Positions 1 to 6,999 of a stretch of DNA of 11,565 nucleotides are shown here, piece after piece. The DNA is from Planctomycetes bacterium UBA1662 (GTDB lineage Bacteria > Planctomycetota > UBA8108): NCBI GenBank assembly GCA_002320775.1, contig DCKY01000197.1:10936-22500 (forward strand), read 5' to 3'. Both the position numbers and the translations under genes were made by a program. Within the stretch, counting starts at the first letter, position 1, and each line of letters starts with the position of its first letter. The notes under the pieces are model-generated. The model did no database searches. It saw only the letters and a program-made list of their open reading frames with translations, and was not told the origin of the DNA.

Positions 1-28
1 CCAGTGATCGCTGGCCAGTAATCGCCGG
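1..28. repeat. Imperfect 14-base tandem repeat at window edge
   Basis: Bases 1-14 (CCAGTGATCGCTGG) and 15-28 (CCAGTAATCGCCGG) match at 12 of 14 positions and lie directly after the stop codon of the vWA gene (minus strand). The first unit is itself nearly palindromic (CCAG...CTGG). The array may continue outside the window, so copy number is unknown. With only two visible units it could be chance. Confidence 0.35.
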
Positions 29-1489
29 TTACTCAAGGAGAACGCACTTGCCATCGTTTTGCCCCGCGAGGTCACGGCAGAGCTTCTGCATGGTAAAGCC
101 GGCCTGGGCAAAGCCAACCGTGTGAACTCTCGCCTTGCGAAAGCGATTCTGCATCTTCGCTATCGCAAGGACAAGCTCCGGAGCGATCTTCTGGTTCTTC
201 TCATCCCGAGGCGTACCATCGGTCAGCAGGTAGATCGTGTCAATATCGGGAATCCCGAAGGCCCTGGACATTGCCAGGTCCGTTCTGGTGGCGCCCGATG
301 GTCTCAGCTTGCGAACCCAGTCAGCGGCCTTCTGCTTGTTCGATTTTGAAGCGAACACGAGTGCCGGCGTCTGGGCGTGCTGAATAGGCTTATCCAGGGT
401 GGGAGCCGGAGCAGGAGGCGATCCAAAAAAACCTATCTGGTGATTGAAGTCCATGATCCCGAAACGTACGTGCGCCGGCAGCCCCGCGAGAGTTTTCAGC
501 AGCTCATGCTTGACCCGCGTAATCCTGGCCACGCGCTTCAGTTTATCCACTGGAGCCTTCTCGCTCCCTGATGCGCCATCAGGCTTGACCACCACCGTCC
601 TTCCCTTGCGGCCGGGCTCCTCTGGAGGACGCTTGGGTTTCTGGATAACGGTATCCATGATCTTCATGCTGTCGCTGACATCGATAATGAAGAGCACCCT
701 GTCGGAATCGACAGTGACCGAAAAGAAGCTTGGCCTCTTGAAGAGGACTGTACGGCTCTCGGTCTCTCTTTTCGGCGGAGGCTTCTTTCCGCCCTTCCTG
801 CCCTTCCAGAAATTACGCCAATCTATGGCGACCTCGAACTTGTACCCGGAGAGCTCCTCGAGAGCTCGTTGCAGATCGAAGTAGATCCGGTCATGAGGTT
901 TTCTCTCGCGGCGCGCAAGCTCATCGATAAGAGGCTCCATCGAAAGCTCAGGGTTTTCCAGGTCCCTGATCCAGCGCAGAGCGGTAAAGACGACCTCCTT
1001 GCGGGAGCTTCGAAGCGCGCCATGCAGTGTTTTCATCGCCAGGGCGTCATCGCTCCATCGCCTCAGGACGGCAAGGAGGATGATCTTGGTCTTGGAGTTC
1101 TTGCCCTTGGAAACCTCGGCGCAGACCTCCTTACGAACATTGGATGATTCAACCGCGGCAAGAGTCCTGCCGGCCAGACGGTCGAGCTCGTAGCTGTGAC
1201 CGCCCAGGGCGTACTTGAGAATGAGCTTGTAACCGCGAACCTCGTTGGTCTCGGCCAGCTCGGACACAACGCTCTGGGCTACCTCGAAATTCTTCGCGAG
1301 GATCGATTTCTTGAGCCGGTTCTCGGTAGATTTCCAGCCGCCCTCCGGCTCCTCTGCGCCGAGAGAAGGCACAAGCGCCATGCTGAGCAGGAGACTCAAT
1401 ACGGCAAGGAATCCGGCCAGCGGCCTGACGTCCCCGGCAGCGGACTTCCAGCTCGAGAATTGGACTGGGATGGAGTGAGGTATTCTCAT
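29..1489 (-). CDS. Secreted von Willebrand factor A (vWA) domain protein with helical-repeat-like N-terminal region
   Basis: 486-residue protein starting at ATG 1489 and ending in TAA. The N-terminus has a basic stretch and a hydrophobic core (about residues 23-42), then LGA|EEP, which reads as a Sec signal peptide cleaved near residue 45; no lipobox cysteine follows. Residues about 55-215 are charged, helical and leucine-rich, resembling degenerate HEAT-type repeats. The vWA domain runs from about 260 to 486. Its metal-ion-dependent adhesion site is intact: DVSDS at 270-274, the GATRTD threonine region at 399-404, and LTDG at 422-425. A Lys/Pro/Gly-rich insertion (about 280-320) separates the first MIDAS strand from its helix. 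vWA domains bind protein or ligand partners through a divalent metal; the partner here is unknown. It lies 92 bases after gatB on the same strand and could be co-transcribed, but no functional link is evident. No strong ribosome site precedes the ATG; a TAGAAT element at 1518-1523 (minus) could be its own -10. Confidence 0.88.
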   Translation of the reverse strand: MRIPHSIPVQFSSWKSAAGDVRPLAGFLAVLSLLLSMALVPSLGAEEPEGGWKSTENRLKKSILAKNFEVAQSVVSELAETNEVRGYKLILKYALGGHSYELDRLAGRTLAAVESSNVRKEVCAEVSKGKNSKTKIILLAVLRRWSDDALAMKTLHGALRSSRKEVVFTALRWIRDLENPELSMEPLIDELARRERKPHDRIYFDLQRALEELSGYKFEVAIDWRNFWKGRKGGKKPPPKRETESRTVLFKRPSFFSVTVDSDRVLFIIDVSDSMKIMDTVIQKPKRPPEEPGRKGRTVVVKPDGASGSEKAPVDKLKRVARITRVKHELLKTLAGLPAHVRFGIMDFNHQIGFFGSPPAPAPTLDKPIQHAQTPALVFASKSNKQKAADWVRKLRPSGATRTDLAMSRAFGIPDIDTIYLLTDGTPRDEKNQKIAPELVLAIAKMQNRFRKARVHTVGFAQAGFTMQKLCRDLAGQNDGKCVLLE

Positions 1490-1581
1490 TTGGTTATTCT
1501 ACCGCAGGAACATGGGGATTCTATCCCGGGAACCTCGCGAAAATCCGCCATCGGGAGTACTGCGGCCAGATCCGCCGGGAA

Positions 1582-3048
1582 TCACGCTGAAAGTATTTCG
1601 CCTATCATCTCGGCGACCTTGCCGGGATTCGCCTTTCCCCGGGTTTCCTTCATCACCTGCCCGACAAGGAAATTGACCGAGTTCTTCTTGCCGGCGCGAA
1701 CATCTTCAACCGGCCCGGGATGCTCGGAGAGCACCTTCTCCACCTGCTCACGAAGTTCGGAATCATCGCTGATCTGCTCGAGCCCCAGCTCGCTGATGAT
1801 CTCAGCCACCGGCTTGTCGCTCTCGAGCATCGGCTTCAGAACCTCCCTCCCCTTTTGCGAGCTCACGACACCATCGTCAACGGCCTTGACCAGGTCGACA
1901 AAGCGTCCGGGTTCGAGACCGAGGGAAGAGATCCCGGTCTTACGGGAATTGGCCTCCTCCTTCAGCGAGTTGAGGATCCAATTGGCCGCCGAGCGTGCCT
2001 TCGGATAGAGCTCGATGCAGGCGTCAAAGAAGATCGCGGCCTCGTGATCACGCACAAGCAGGTCGGCGGGATAATCCTCGAGCCCCAGCTCGGAGGTGTA
2101 GCGTTGCAGGCGCGCGGCCGGCAGTTCCGGAAGGCTGGAGCGAATGTCCTCGAGCTGCTCCCTGGTAAAGGTCACAGGCGTCAGGTCCGGCTCGGGAAAA
2201 TACCGGTAGTCATGCTCCGCCTCCTTACCTCGCATCGAGCGGGTCTCATCTCGCTCCGGATCGTAGAGCCTGGTCTCCTGCACCACCTCCTCACCACGCT
2301 CTTTCAGGTCGATCTGCCTGGAAACCTCGTAATGAAGCGCCTTCTCGATGAAGTTGAATGAATTGAGATTCTTGATCTCCGCCCGGGTCTCGAGGTGTTG
2401 GGCTCCCTTCGGCCGAATCGAAACATTCACGTCACAGCGCAGAGATCCCTCCTCCATATTGCAGTCCGACACTCCGAGATAGAGCATGATGAGCCGGAGA
2501 TTACGCAGAAACGCCCCCGCCTCAGCCGCCGAAGAGATGTCCGGCTCAGTGACGATCTCGAGCAGAGGCGTCCCCGCCCTGTTAAGGTCCACGAAGCTGA
2601 CTGGACGACCTGCGACATGGGTGTTCTTGCCCGCATCCTCCTCAAGATGGATTCTCGTGAGCCGAACTCCGGCCTTCTCTCCATCCAGCAGGAAGTCCAC
2701 CTGTCCGCCAAGGCCCAGCGGCTGATCGTATTGAGAAATCTGGTAGCCCTTCGGCAAATCGGGATAGTAGTAATTCTTGCGGTCAAACTTGGAAAATTCC
2801 CCCACCTCGCAACCGCAGGCGAGCACTGCGCGGAGGGACTGCTCAATCGCCTCCCTGTTGGCATAAGGCAGAGCGCCGGGCCAGCCGAGACAGACCGGGC
2901 AGACATTGGTATTGGGCTCCGCCCCGAACCTGTTCTCGCAGCGGCAGAACATCTTCGTCCTGGTGTTCAGCTGGACATGGACCTCGAGTCCAACTACCGC
3001 CTCATAGGCCGAGTTCTCAAGCGGATCAAGCTTCTTTTCAGCGCACAT
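1582..3048 (-). CDS. gatB: Aspartyl/glutamyl-tRNA(Asn/Gln) amidotransferase subunit B
   Basis: 488 residues, full length for GatB (usually about 475-490). GatB is the tRNA-binding and kinase subunit of GatCAB: it phosphorylates the Glu or Asp on misacylated tRNA and receives ammonia channelled from GatA. Seen in the sequence are the family opening YEAVVGLEVHVQLNT (about residues 15-29), the metal-binding cysteines C35, C37, C50 and C53 in FCRC...CPVCLGWPGALP, the SDCNMEEGSLRCDVN core, and an intact C-terminal tail domain ending in GQVMKETRGKANPGKV. The start ATG (3048-3046) overlaps the gatA stop in TGATG, and AGGAG lies 7 bases upstream inside the last gatA codons, so translation is probably coupled to gatA. 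Cytoplasmic enzyme, needed where GlnRS or AsnRS is absent. The cognate tRNA cannot be told from this window. Confidence 0.98.
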   Translation of the reverse strand: MCAEKKLDPLENSAYEAVVGLEVHVQLNTRTKMFCRCENRFGAEPNTNVCPVCLGWPGALPYANREAIEQSLRAVLACGCEVGEFSKFDRKNYYYPDLPKGYQISQYDQPLGLGGQVDFLLDGEKAGVRLTRIHLEEDAGKNTHVAGRPVSFVDLNRAGTPLLEIVTEPDISSAAEAGAFLRNLRLIMLYLGVSDCNMEEGSLRCDVNVSIRPKGAQHLETRAEIKNLNSFNFIEKALHYEVSRQIDLKERGEEVVQETRLYDPERDETRSMRGKEAEHDYRYFPEPDLTPVTFTREQLEDIRSSLPELPAARLQRYTSELGLEDYPADLLVRDHEAAIFFDACIELYPKARSAANWILNSLKEEANSRKTGISSLGLEPGRFVDLVKAVDDGVVSSQKGREVLKPMLESDKPVAEIISELGLEQISDDSELREQVEKVLSEHPGPVEDVRAGKKNSVNFLVGQVMKETRGKANPGKVAEMIGEILSA

Positions 3049-4565
3049 CAGGCTTCTCCTCCCCCGCCCCAGGCGTTCACCGGCGGCGCCTGGAGATGGT
3101 GCTCGGTCTCGGACTGGAAGGCATTGGCGATCCGGAGCACCACATCATCTTCCATCGCCCTGCCGTAGAGCTGCATCCCGATCGGAAGCCCATCGCCGGA
3201 AAGACCGCAGGGCAGGCTGAGAGCGGGAAGGGATGCCAGGTTGGCCGGGACCGTCAACACATCAACGGCATAGAGCTTCATGGGATCATCCATTCGCTCA
3301 CCGATGGGAAATGCGGTAATGGGAGAGGTCGGACAGACAACCGCATCCACCTCGCCAAGAGCCGTCTCGAAATCCTGCCGGATCAGCTTCCTTACCTTCA
3401 GCGCTTTCAGGTAGAAGGCGTCATAGTAGCCCGAACTGAGAACAAAGGCGCCGATCATGATTCTTCTCTTCACCTCTGGACCGAAGCCCTCGGCCCTTGA
3501 GCTCTTATAGAGCGCGACCAGGTCCTCAGCCTCCTTCGTTCGATGTCCGAAATGGACCCCATCGTAACGCGCAAGATTCGAGCTTGCCTCGGCGGCGGAT
3601 ACCAGGACGTAGGCCGGGTTGGCGTAGCGCGCATTGGGAAGAGAGACCTCCTTCACCTCGGCGCCCAGCCCCCTCAGAACCTCGATCGCCTGCTCTACCC
3701 GCTCTCGGACCTCCGAGTCGACCCCCTCGGGAAAGAGCTCGGGGGCGATCCCGAGACGCATCCCTGAAATATCCCGGGAGGCGCTCTCGACATAGTCCTT
3801 CACCTCGACGTTCCTGCTGGTGCAATCCATCTCGTCGACGCCGGCCATCGCCTCTAGAACGAGAGCGCATTCGAGAGCCGAATGCTGCAGCGGACCGATC
3901 TGGTCAAGCGAACTGGCGAAGGCCAGCAGGCCGTAGCGGCTGACCCGGCCATAGGTCGGCTTCAGGCCGGTCACCCCGCAATACGCAGCCGGCTGGCGAA
4001 TGGAACCGCCCGTGTCGGAGCCGAGATGAAGCATCCCCCGGGTAGCGGAGCAGAGTGCCGCGGCCCCGCCGCTCGAGCCGCCGGGAACATGGTTTGTCTC
4101 CCAGGGGTTCTTCGTGATCTTGATCGAGGAATTCTCCGTAGAGGAGCCCATGCCGAACTCATCCAGGTTGGTCTTGGCCACACAGACCGCACCGGCCTCC
4201 CGGAGCCTCCTGACCGCGGTAGCCTCGTAGGGAGAGACGTGATTCTCGATAATCCTGCTGGCCGCCGTGGTACGCCCGTAGAGAGTGCAGATGTTCGACT
4301 TGACGGTAAAAGGAACGCCCGCGAGCGGCCCCGGTTCTTCTCCCGACTCGAGCCGCCTGTCAAGCTCAGCCGCTTGCTCAAGGGCCTCCTCGCGAAGAAT
4401 CTCGGTAGCCGCGTCAAGCTGCGGATTGACCTGCTCTACCTGGCGAAGAGCGTCCTCCGCCGCGGCGGTGGCGGTGAGCTCTCCGGCCCGAATGCTGTCC
4501 CTGGTATCAAAAACGCTCTTGGTCAAGGCTTCATCCTGCTGTTCAGTTCTCGGAACTCTCCGCAT
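3048..4565 (-). CDS. gatA: Aspartyl/glutamyl-tRNA(Asn/Gln) amidotransferase subunit A (amidase)
   Basis: Amidase-signature glutaminase subunit of GatCAB, which releases ammonia from glutamine for transamidation of Glu-tRNA(Gln) or Asp-tRNA(Asn). With the ATG at 4565 the protein has 505 residues. The Ser-cisSer-Lys catalytic triad is present: K89 (in FTVKSNI), S164 (in PGGSSGGA) and S188 (in SDTGGSIRQPAAYCG). Their spacing of 75 and 99 residues matches that known for the Staphylococcus enzyme (K79, S154, S178). The family block PTYGRVSRYGLLAFASSLDQ follows. The 4565 ATG overlaps gatC by 23 bases and has a weak ribosome site. A TTG at 4526-4524 has AGGA 7 bases upstream, lies 16 bases after the gatC stop, and gives a 492-residue protein opening MTKSVFDTRDSIRAGEL, closer to typical GatA length. 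The true start is therefore uncertain; the identity is not. Confidence 0.98.
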   Translation of the reverse strand: MRRVPRTEQQDEALTKSVFDTRDSIRAGELTATAAAEDALRQVEQVNPQLDAATEILREEALEQAAELDRRLESGEEPGPLAGVPFTVKSNICTLYGRTTAASRIIENHVSPYEATAVRRLREAGAVCVAKTNLDEFGMGSSTENSSIKITKNPWETNHVPGGSSGGAAALCSATRGMLHLGSDTGGSIRQPAAYCGVTGLKPTYGRVSRYGLLAFASSLDQIGPLQHSALECALVLEAMAGVDEMDCTSRNVEVKDYVESASRDISGMRLGIAPELFPEGVDSEVRERVEQAIEVLRGLGAEVKEVSLPNARYANPAYVLVSAAEASSNLARYDGVHFGHRTKEAEDLVALYKSSRAEGFGPEVKRRIMIGAFVLSSGYYDAFYLKALKVRKLIRQDFETALGEVDAVVCPTSPITAFPIGERMDDPMKLYAVDVLTVPANLASLPALSLPCGLSGDGLPIGMQLYGRAMEDDVVLRIANAFQSETEHHLQAPPVNAWGGGGEA

Positions 4566-4857
4566 CCCCGATGATCCGCGGAACCAGGAAATAGGGCGGC
4601 TCGCTATCGGGAGAGGGACGCAGGGCTACCTCGTTAGGAAGACTGGGCGTTCCCTCATCCGAACGCAGAACATTGGAGGCCTCGCTGGTGAAGAGCGATG
4701 GATCGACTCCATCCGTCTCCAGTTCCTGCAGCTCTCCTACATATTCGAGCACCTTCTCGAAATGTTCCTTGAACCCATCGAGCTCTTCCCGGGTCAAGTC
4801 GAGGCGGGAAAGAACTGCGATCTTCTCGACCAGCTCATCCGTTACTTCAATACTCAT
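4543..4857 (-). CDS. gatC: Aspartyl/glutamyl-tRNA(Asn/Gln) amidotransferase subunit C
   Basis: 104 residues, typical for GatC (about 95-105). The small subunit wraps around and stabilises the GatA-GatB interface. The sequence shows the hallmark pattern: an N-terminal helix VEKIAVLSRLDLTREE (about residues 9-24), then a helix ending EYVGELQELETDGVDPS, and a C-terminal segment with LRSDEGTPSLPNEV and a run toward YFLVPRII, as expected for contact with GatA. The start is ATG 4857, with GGAG/GGAAA-type purine-rich sequence just upstream. It is the first gene of gatC-gatA-gatB, with a candidate promoter at 4937-4964. Confidence 0.96.
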   Translation of the reverse strand: MSIEVTDELVEKIAVLSRLDLTREELDGFKEHFEKVLEYVGELQELETDGVDPSLFTSEASNVLRSDEGTPSLPNEVALRPSPDSEPPYFLVPRIIGDAESSEN

Positions 4858-4936
4858 GTTTCCAGCTCTCCAGTCTTTGTCCGGCTAAGATGCCCGGCAT
4901 TCGAGGACAGGACTTTCACTTTCAGGCGAAGCGACC

Positions 4937-4964
4937 ATTCTATGCCTTCATTCGCCAAGTTCAA
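4937..4964 (-). promoter_or_regulatory. Candidate sigma70-type promoter for gatCAB
   Basis: On the minus strand, TTGAAC (4964-4959) and TAGAAT (4942-4937) are separated by 16 bases. They lie in the 130-base gap between the DUF4416 gene and gatC, which would give a leader of roughly 70 bases. A second -35-like TTGACT lies further upstream but is too far from this -10 (25 bases). Seen by eye only, so moderate confidence; gatC could also be read from upstream genes. Confidence 0.5.
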
Positions 4965-4987
4965 GAGAGTCAAAAATACGATTCATC

Positions 4988-5539
4988 TCAGAGCTCCTTG
5001 ATGATCCTGTCCCGAAAGACCTCAAAGAATTCGTGGTAGCCGGGATTGGTAAAATCCCTGTAGGTCCATGGAAGCGGCCGGTAGGCTCCATCCCGGTACA
5101 TCAGGGTAATCTCCTCCCAGATCCCGCCGCCCCGGTAGATTCGATGCGAGTAGTCCTTGGTGCTCGCCAGGATGATTCTGCAATCGTTAATGATCCCGGG
5201 ATCGATATTGATCGGACGCTCCACAGCTGCCGGACGCTTCGCCGTGATCCGCTTCTCCAGCTCGATCGCGCTGTGCTTGACCTCCGCGAGGCAGTCCTGT
5301 CGATGGCGTTCTTCGCAGACGAAAAACTGCCTCTTCAGCCCCGTCCCCATCGTCTCCCGATAGCTCTGGGCATTGGGGAAATCAAAAACCTGGCTGACTC
5401 CGAGAGAATCCAGCGGACCGTACTCCCGCTCAATCAGCTCCCGCACATCATCCAGATAGGCCTCGCTGCAGCCGAAGGCTCCGAAGAAGAGATAGGCAAG
5501 AGTGTCCTGTCGCAAAAGCCGTATGCTCGCTCGATCCAA
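4988..5539 (-). CDS. DUF4416 family protein
   Basis: 183 residues, about the usual length for DUF4416, a bacterial family of unknown biochemical function. Seen in the sequence are the opening strand and helix LAYLFFGAFGCSEAYLDDV (about residues 14-32), REYGPLDSLGVSQVFDF, ETMGTGLKRQFFVCEE, and the strongly conserved C-terminal block RPINIDPGIINDCRIILAST, followed by KDYSHRIYRGGGIWEE and the PLPWTYRDF motif near the end. No signal peptide or membrane helix is evident, so it is probably cytoplasmic. The start used is TTG 5539. There is no ATG or GTG in this frame back to the in-frame stop at 5633, and no clear ribosome site at the TTG; a second TTG eight codons in is an alternative. It lies 138 bases after comF and 130 bases before gatC, all on one strand. 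No functional link to either is established. Confidence 0.88.
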   Translation of the reverse strand: MDRASIRLLRQDTLAYLFFGAFGCSEAYLDDVRELIEREYGPLDSLGVSQVFDFPNAQSYRETMGTGLKRQFFVCEERHRQDCLAEVKHSAIELEKRITAKRPAAVERPINIDPGIINDCRIILASTKDYSHRIYRGGGIWEEITLMYRDGAYRPLPWTYRDFTNPGYHEFFEVFRDRIIKEL

Positions 5540-5602
5540 TCGAATGAAATCATTGAAAACGCCCGCCAGGACCGGCTGCTGGCCGCCCCCCGACGAGATC
5601 TG

Positions 5603-5621
5603 CTGATAAACTACTTATCGG
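5603..5621. repeat. Short inverted repeat in the comF-DUF4416 gap
   Basis: GATAA (5605-5609) and TTATC (5615-5619) flank a 5-base loop, extended by one T-G and one C-G pair. It lies in the 138-base intergenic stretch upstream of the DUF4416 start. It is AT-rich against GC-rich surroundings, so it could be an operator or part of a promoter, or chance. There is no U-tract to make it a terminator. Confidence 0.25.
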
Positions 5622-5677
5622 ATGAAACCGGCTCTACCTTGAGATTGGCTGCTCGCGAACCCGGCGCAGATCCTCCA

Positions 5678-6562
5678 TCACCCAGGAGAGCGAGCCACCG
5701 CCAGTACATCAACTCGCTCAACACCCGCGGACTTCAGGGTCGCGGCGCATTCCTTTACCGTCGAGCCCGTAGTCAGCACATCGTCTACCAGCAACACGCG
5801 AGAGGGGATTCGGCGAATTCTCCTGACGGCAAAGACTCCACACAGGTTCCGCAGACGCTGCCGCCTACCCAACCCCGCCTGCCTGGGCGTCCACCTCCTC
5901 TTTCGCAGCAGACGGCGAAAAACGAGGCCCTGGCGGGAGGCGAAGGCGGCGGCGAGAAGATTCCCTCCCGGGCCTCCGCGCAGCAGACGCTCGACAGGAT
6001 GCCTGGGTATACCGCAAACAACCGGCGACTCTTTAACTGAACGTGTCCCGGCGACAGGAGAACCTGTAATCAATGAGCCGCGAAGTCCGAGCAGGCGTAC
6101 CATGCAGGACAGAAAAACTTCGGCTCCACCGTTCTTATACGCAAGCAATAGCTCGCGCCCGACCCCCTCGTAAGCCACGACGCAGCTCACCGAGTCCTGG
6201 GCGGGAGGATCCTGTTCACAGGACCAGCAACTGGCCGTCCAGCCCCCGGCAGCGCCGGCCGATCCGAGCGCCCGGGAGGCCGAGGGGAGCATGCCTCCGC
6301 AACGGAAACACGATGGCCCCGTCAACACGAGCAACCGCGCGCAGTCCCGGCACAATGAAAAGCTCTCATCCCGAGCGTGAACATCTTCCCGGCGGAACAA
6401 TCGAGGCAGCGGTAATCGAAGCCCGCAGGCCAGGCAGGCCCGGGGAGCAAGCAGGTCAAGTCCACCATCGACAAGAGCTCTGGCCCCGCTGCAGGTAAGT
6501 TGGCGAAGGCGGGCGGCGGCCCCTGCGAGCAGCCGTTTGCCGGATATTCTACAGTCCCGCAT
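5678..6562 (-). CDS. comF: ComF family protein (zinc-finger phosphoribosyltransferase)
   Basis: 294 residues from ATG 6562. The N-terminal half carries four cysteine pairs typical of the ComF zinc region: C43/C46 (CLAC), C71/C74 (CRDC), C85/C88 (CFRC) and C112/C115 (CWSC). The C-terminal half is a type I phosphoribosyltransferase domain with IPRHPVERLLRGG, the TPRQAGLGRRQRLRNLCGVF block, and the PRPP-binding motif VLLVDDVLTTGSTV at about 256-269. In competent bacteria ComF acts in uptake or processing of transforming DNA at the cytoplasmic side; homologues are widespread in non-competent species, so the role here is open. The frame stays open upstream to a TTG at 6778. A second ATG at 6625 has AGGGGG six bases upstream and would add 21 residues. 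I prefer 6562 because the family normally starts close to the first cysteine pair and the extra sequence resembles nothing. The gene is divergent from the tRNA. Confidence 0.9.
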   Translation of the reverse strand: MRDCRISGKRLLAGAAARLRQLTCSGARALVDGGLDLLAPRACLACGLRLPLPRLFRREDVHARDESFSLCRDCARLLVLTGPSCFRCGGMLPSASRALGSAGAAGGWTASCWSCEQDPPAQDSVSCVVAYEGVGRELLLAYKNGGAEVFLSCMVRLLGLRGSLITGSPVAGTRSVKESPVVCGIPRHPVERLLRGGPGGNLLAAAFASRQGLVFRRLLRKRRWTPRQAGLGRRQRLRNLCGVFAVRRIRRIPSRVLLVDDVLTTGSTVKECAATLKSAGVERVDVLAVARSPG

Positions 6563-6727
6563 AGATCCGCACCGCCTAGGTCCGCACCTGGAACGGGATC
6601 CCCGGTATTTCCGAGTAAGTTTCATAGAAGCCCCCCTGCAACACGTAACGCGAACAATTATTTCCCGGCAGGCAGGGTCATTCTGGGGTAAGTAGCGGCT
6701 TTCGCAAACTACACACGGCGACCGCTC

Positions 6728-6755
6728 TTGCCACGAACGTAATGCCTGATACAAT
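6728..6755 (+). promoter_or_regulatory. sigma70-type promoter for tRNA-Met, with extended -10
   Basis: TTGCCA (6728-6733) and TACAAT (6750-6755) are separated by 16 bases, and TG at 6747-6748 one base before the -10 makes an extended -10 (TGATACAAT). Transcription would begin near 6762, about 17 bases before the mature tRNA. The placement directly before a tRNA with a terminator behind it supports a monocistronic unit. Confidence 0.72.
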
Positions 6756-6778
6756 TCTCCTCCAAAGATATGAAACAA

Positions 6779-6855
6779 GGCGGAGTAGCTCAGACGGCTA
6801 GAGCGTCGGATTCATAACCCGAAGGTCGGCAGTTCGATTCTGCCCTCCGCTACCA
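6779..6855 (+). tRNA. tRNA-Met (CAU), elongator
   Basis: A 77-base cloverleaf can be drawn by hand. The acceptor stem is GGCGGAG (6779-6785) with CTCCGCT (6845-6851), including a G1-U72 pair that is common in bacterial elongator tRNA-Met. The D-arm is GCTC/GAGC, and the anticodon arm is TCGGA-TTCATAA-CCCGA with anticodon CAT at 6813-6815. The variable region is AGGTC and the T-arm is GGCAG-TTCGATT-CTGCC. A73 and CCA (6853-6855) are encoded. It is not the initiator, because it lacks the unpaired 1-72 and the three G-C pairs below the anticodon loop. A CAU anticodon could in principle be lysidine-modified tRNA-Ile, but the body matches elongator Met. Confidence 0.96.
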
Positions 6856-6862
6856 GATCCAG

Positions 6863-6892
6863 GCCCGCCCGGTCCTCCGGGCGGGCTCTTTT
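6863..6892 (+). terminator. Intrinsic terminator after tRNA-Met
   Basis: A perfect 10-base-pair GC-rich stem, GCCCGCCCGG (6863-6872) with CCGGGCGGGC (6877-6886), has a TCCT loop and is followed by TCTTTT (6887-6892). It starts 7 bases after the tRNA CCA end and separates the tRNA unit from the 7000-11057 operon. Confidence 0.9.
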
Positions 6893-6999
6893 GATGGCTC
6901 CACGCCAGGCCGACAGATAGCTGGTGAGGATGGAATAAAACGGTGCTAAGCTGAGGTGGCCTTTACCGCTTCCACCTTTAACTCCGGAAGATCAGCGAT

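Noticed and set aside
1196..3168. Long plus-strand frames opposite vWA and gatB (1196-2008, 1720-2361, 2395-3168)
   Set aside because: All are antisense shadows of well-supported minus-strand genes, with no recognisable domains.
5033..6040. 335-codon plus-strand open frame
   Set aside because: It runs antisense through DUF4416, the intergenic gap and comF. The product is low-complexity, Arg/Pro-rich and resembles no family; the minus-strand genes have clear motifs.
6563..6778. N-terminal 72-codon extension of comF from TTG 6778
   Set aside because: It overlaps the tRNA promoter, has no resemblance to ComF, and internal ATGs at 6625 and 6562 fit the family length better.
6779..6855. tRNA-Ile(CAU) or initiator tRNA instead of elongator tRNA-Met
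   Set aside because: The initiator hallmarks are absent, and the G1-U72 pair and overall body match bacterial elongator Met. Ile-CAU cannot be excluded without a covariance model but is less likely.
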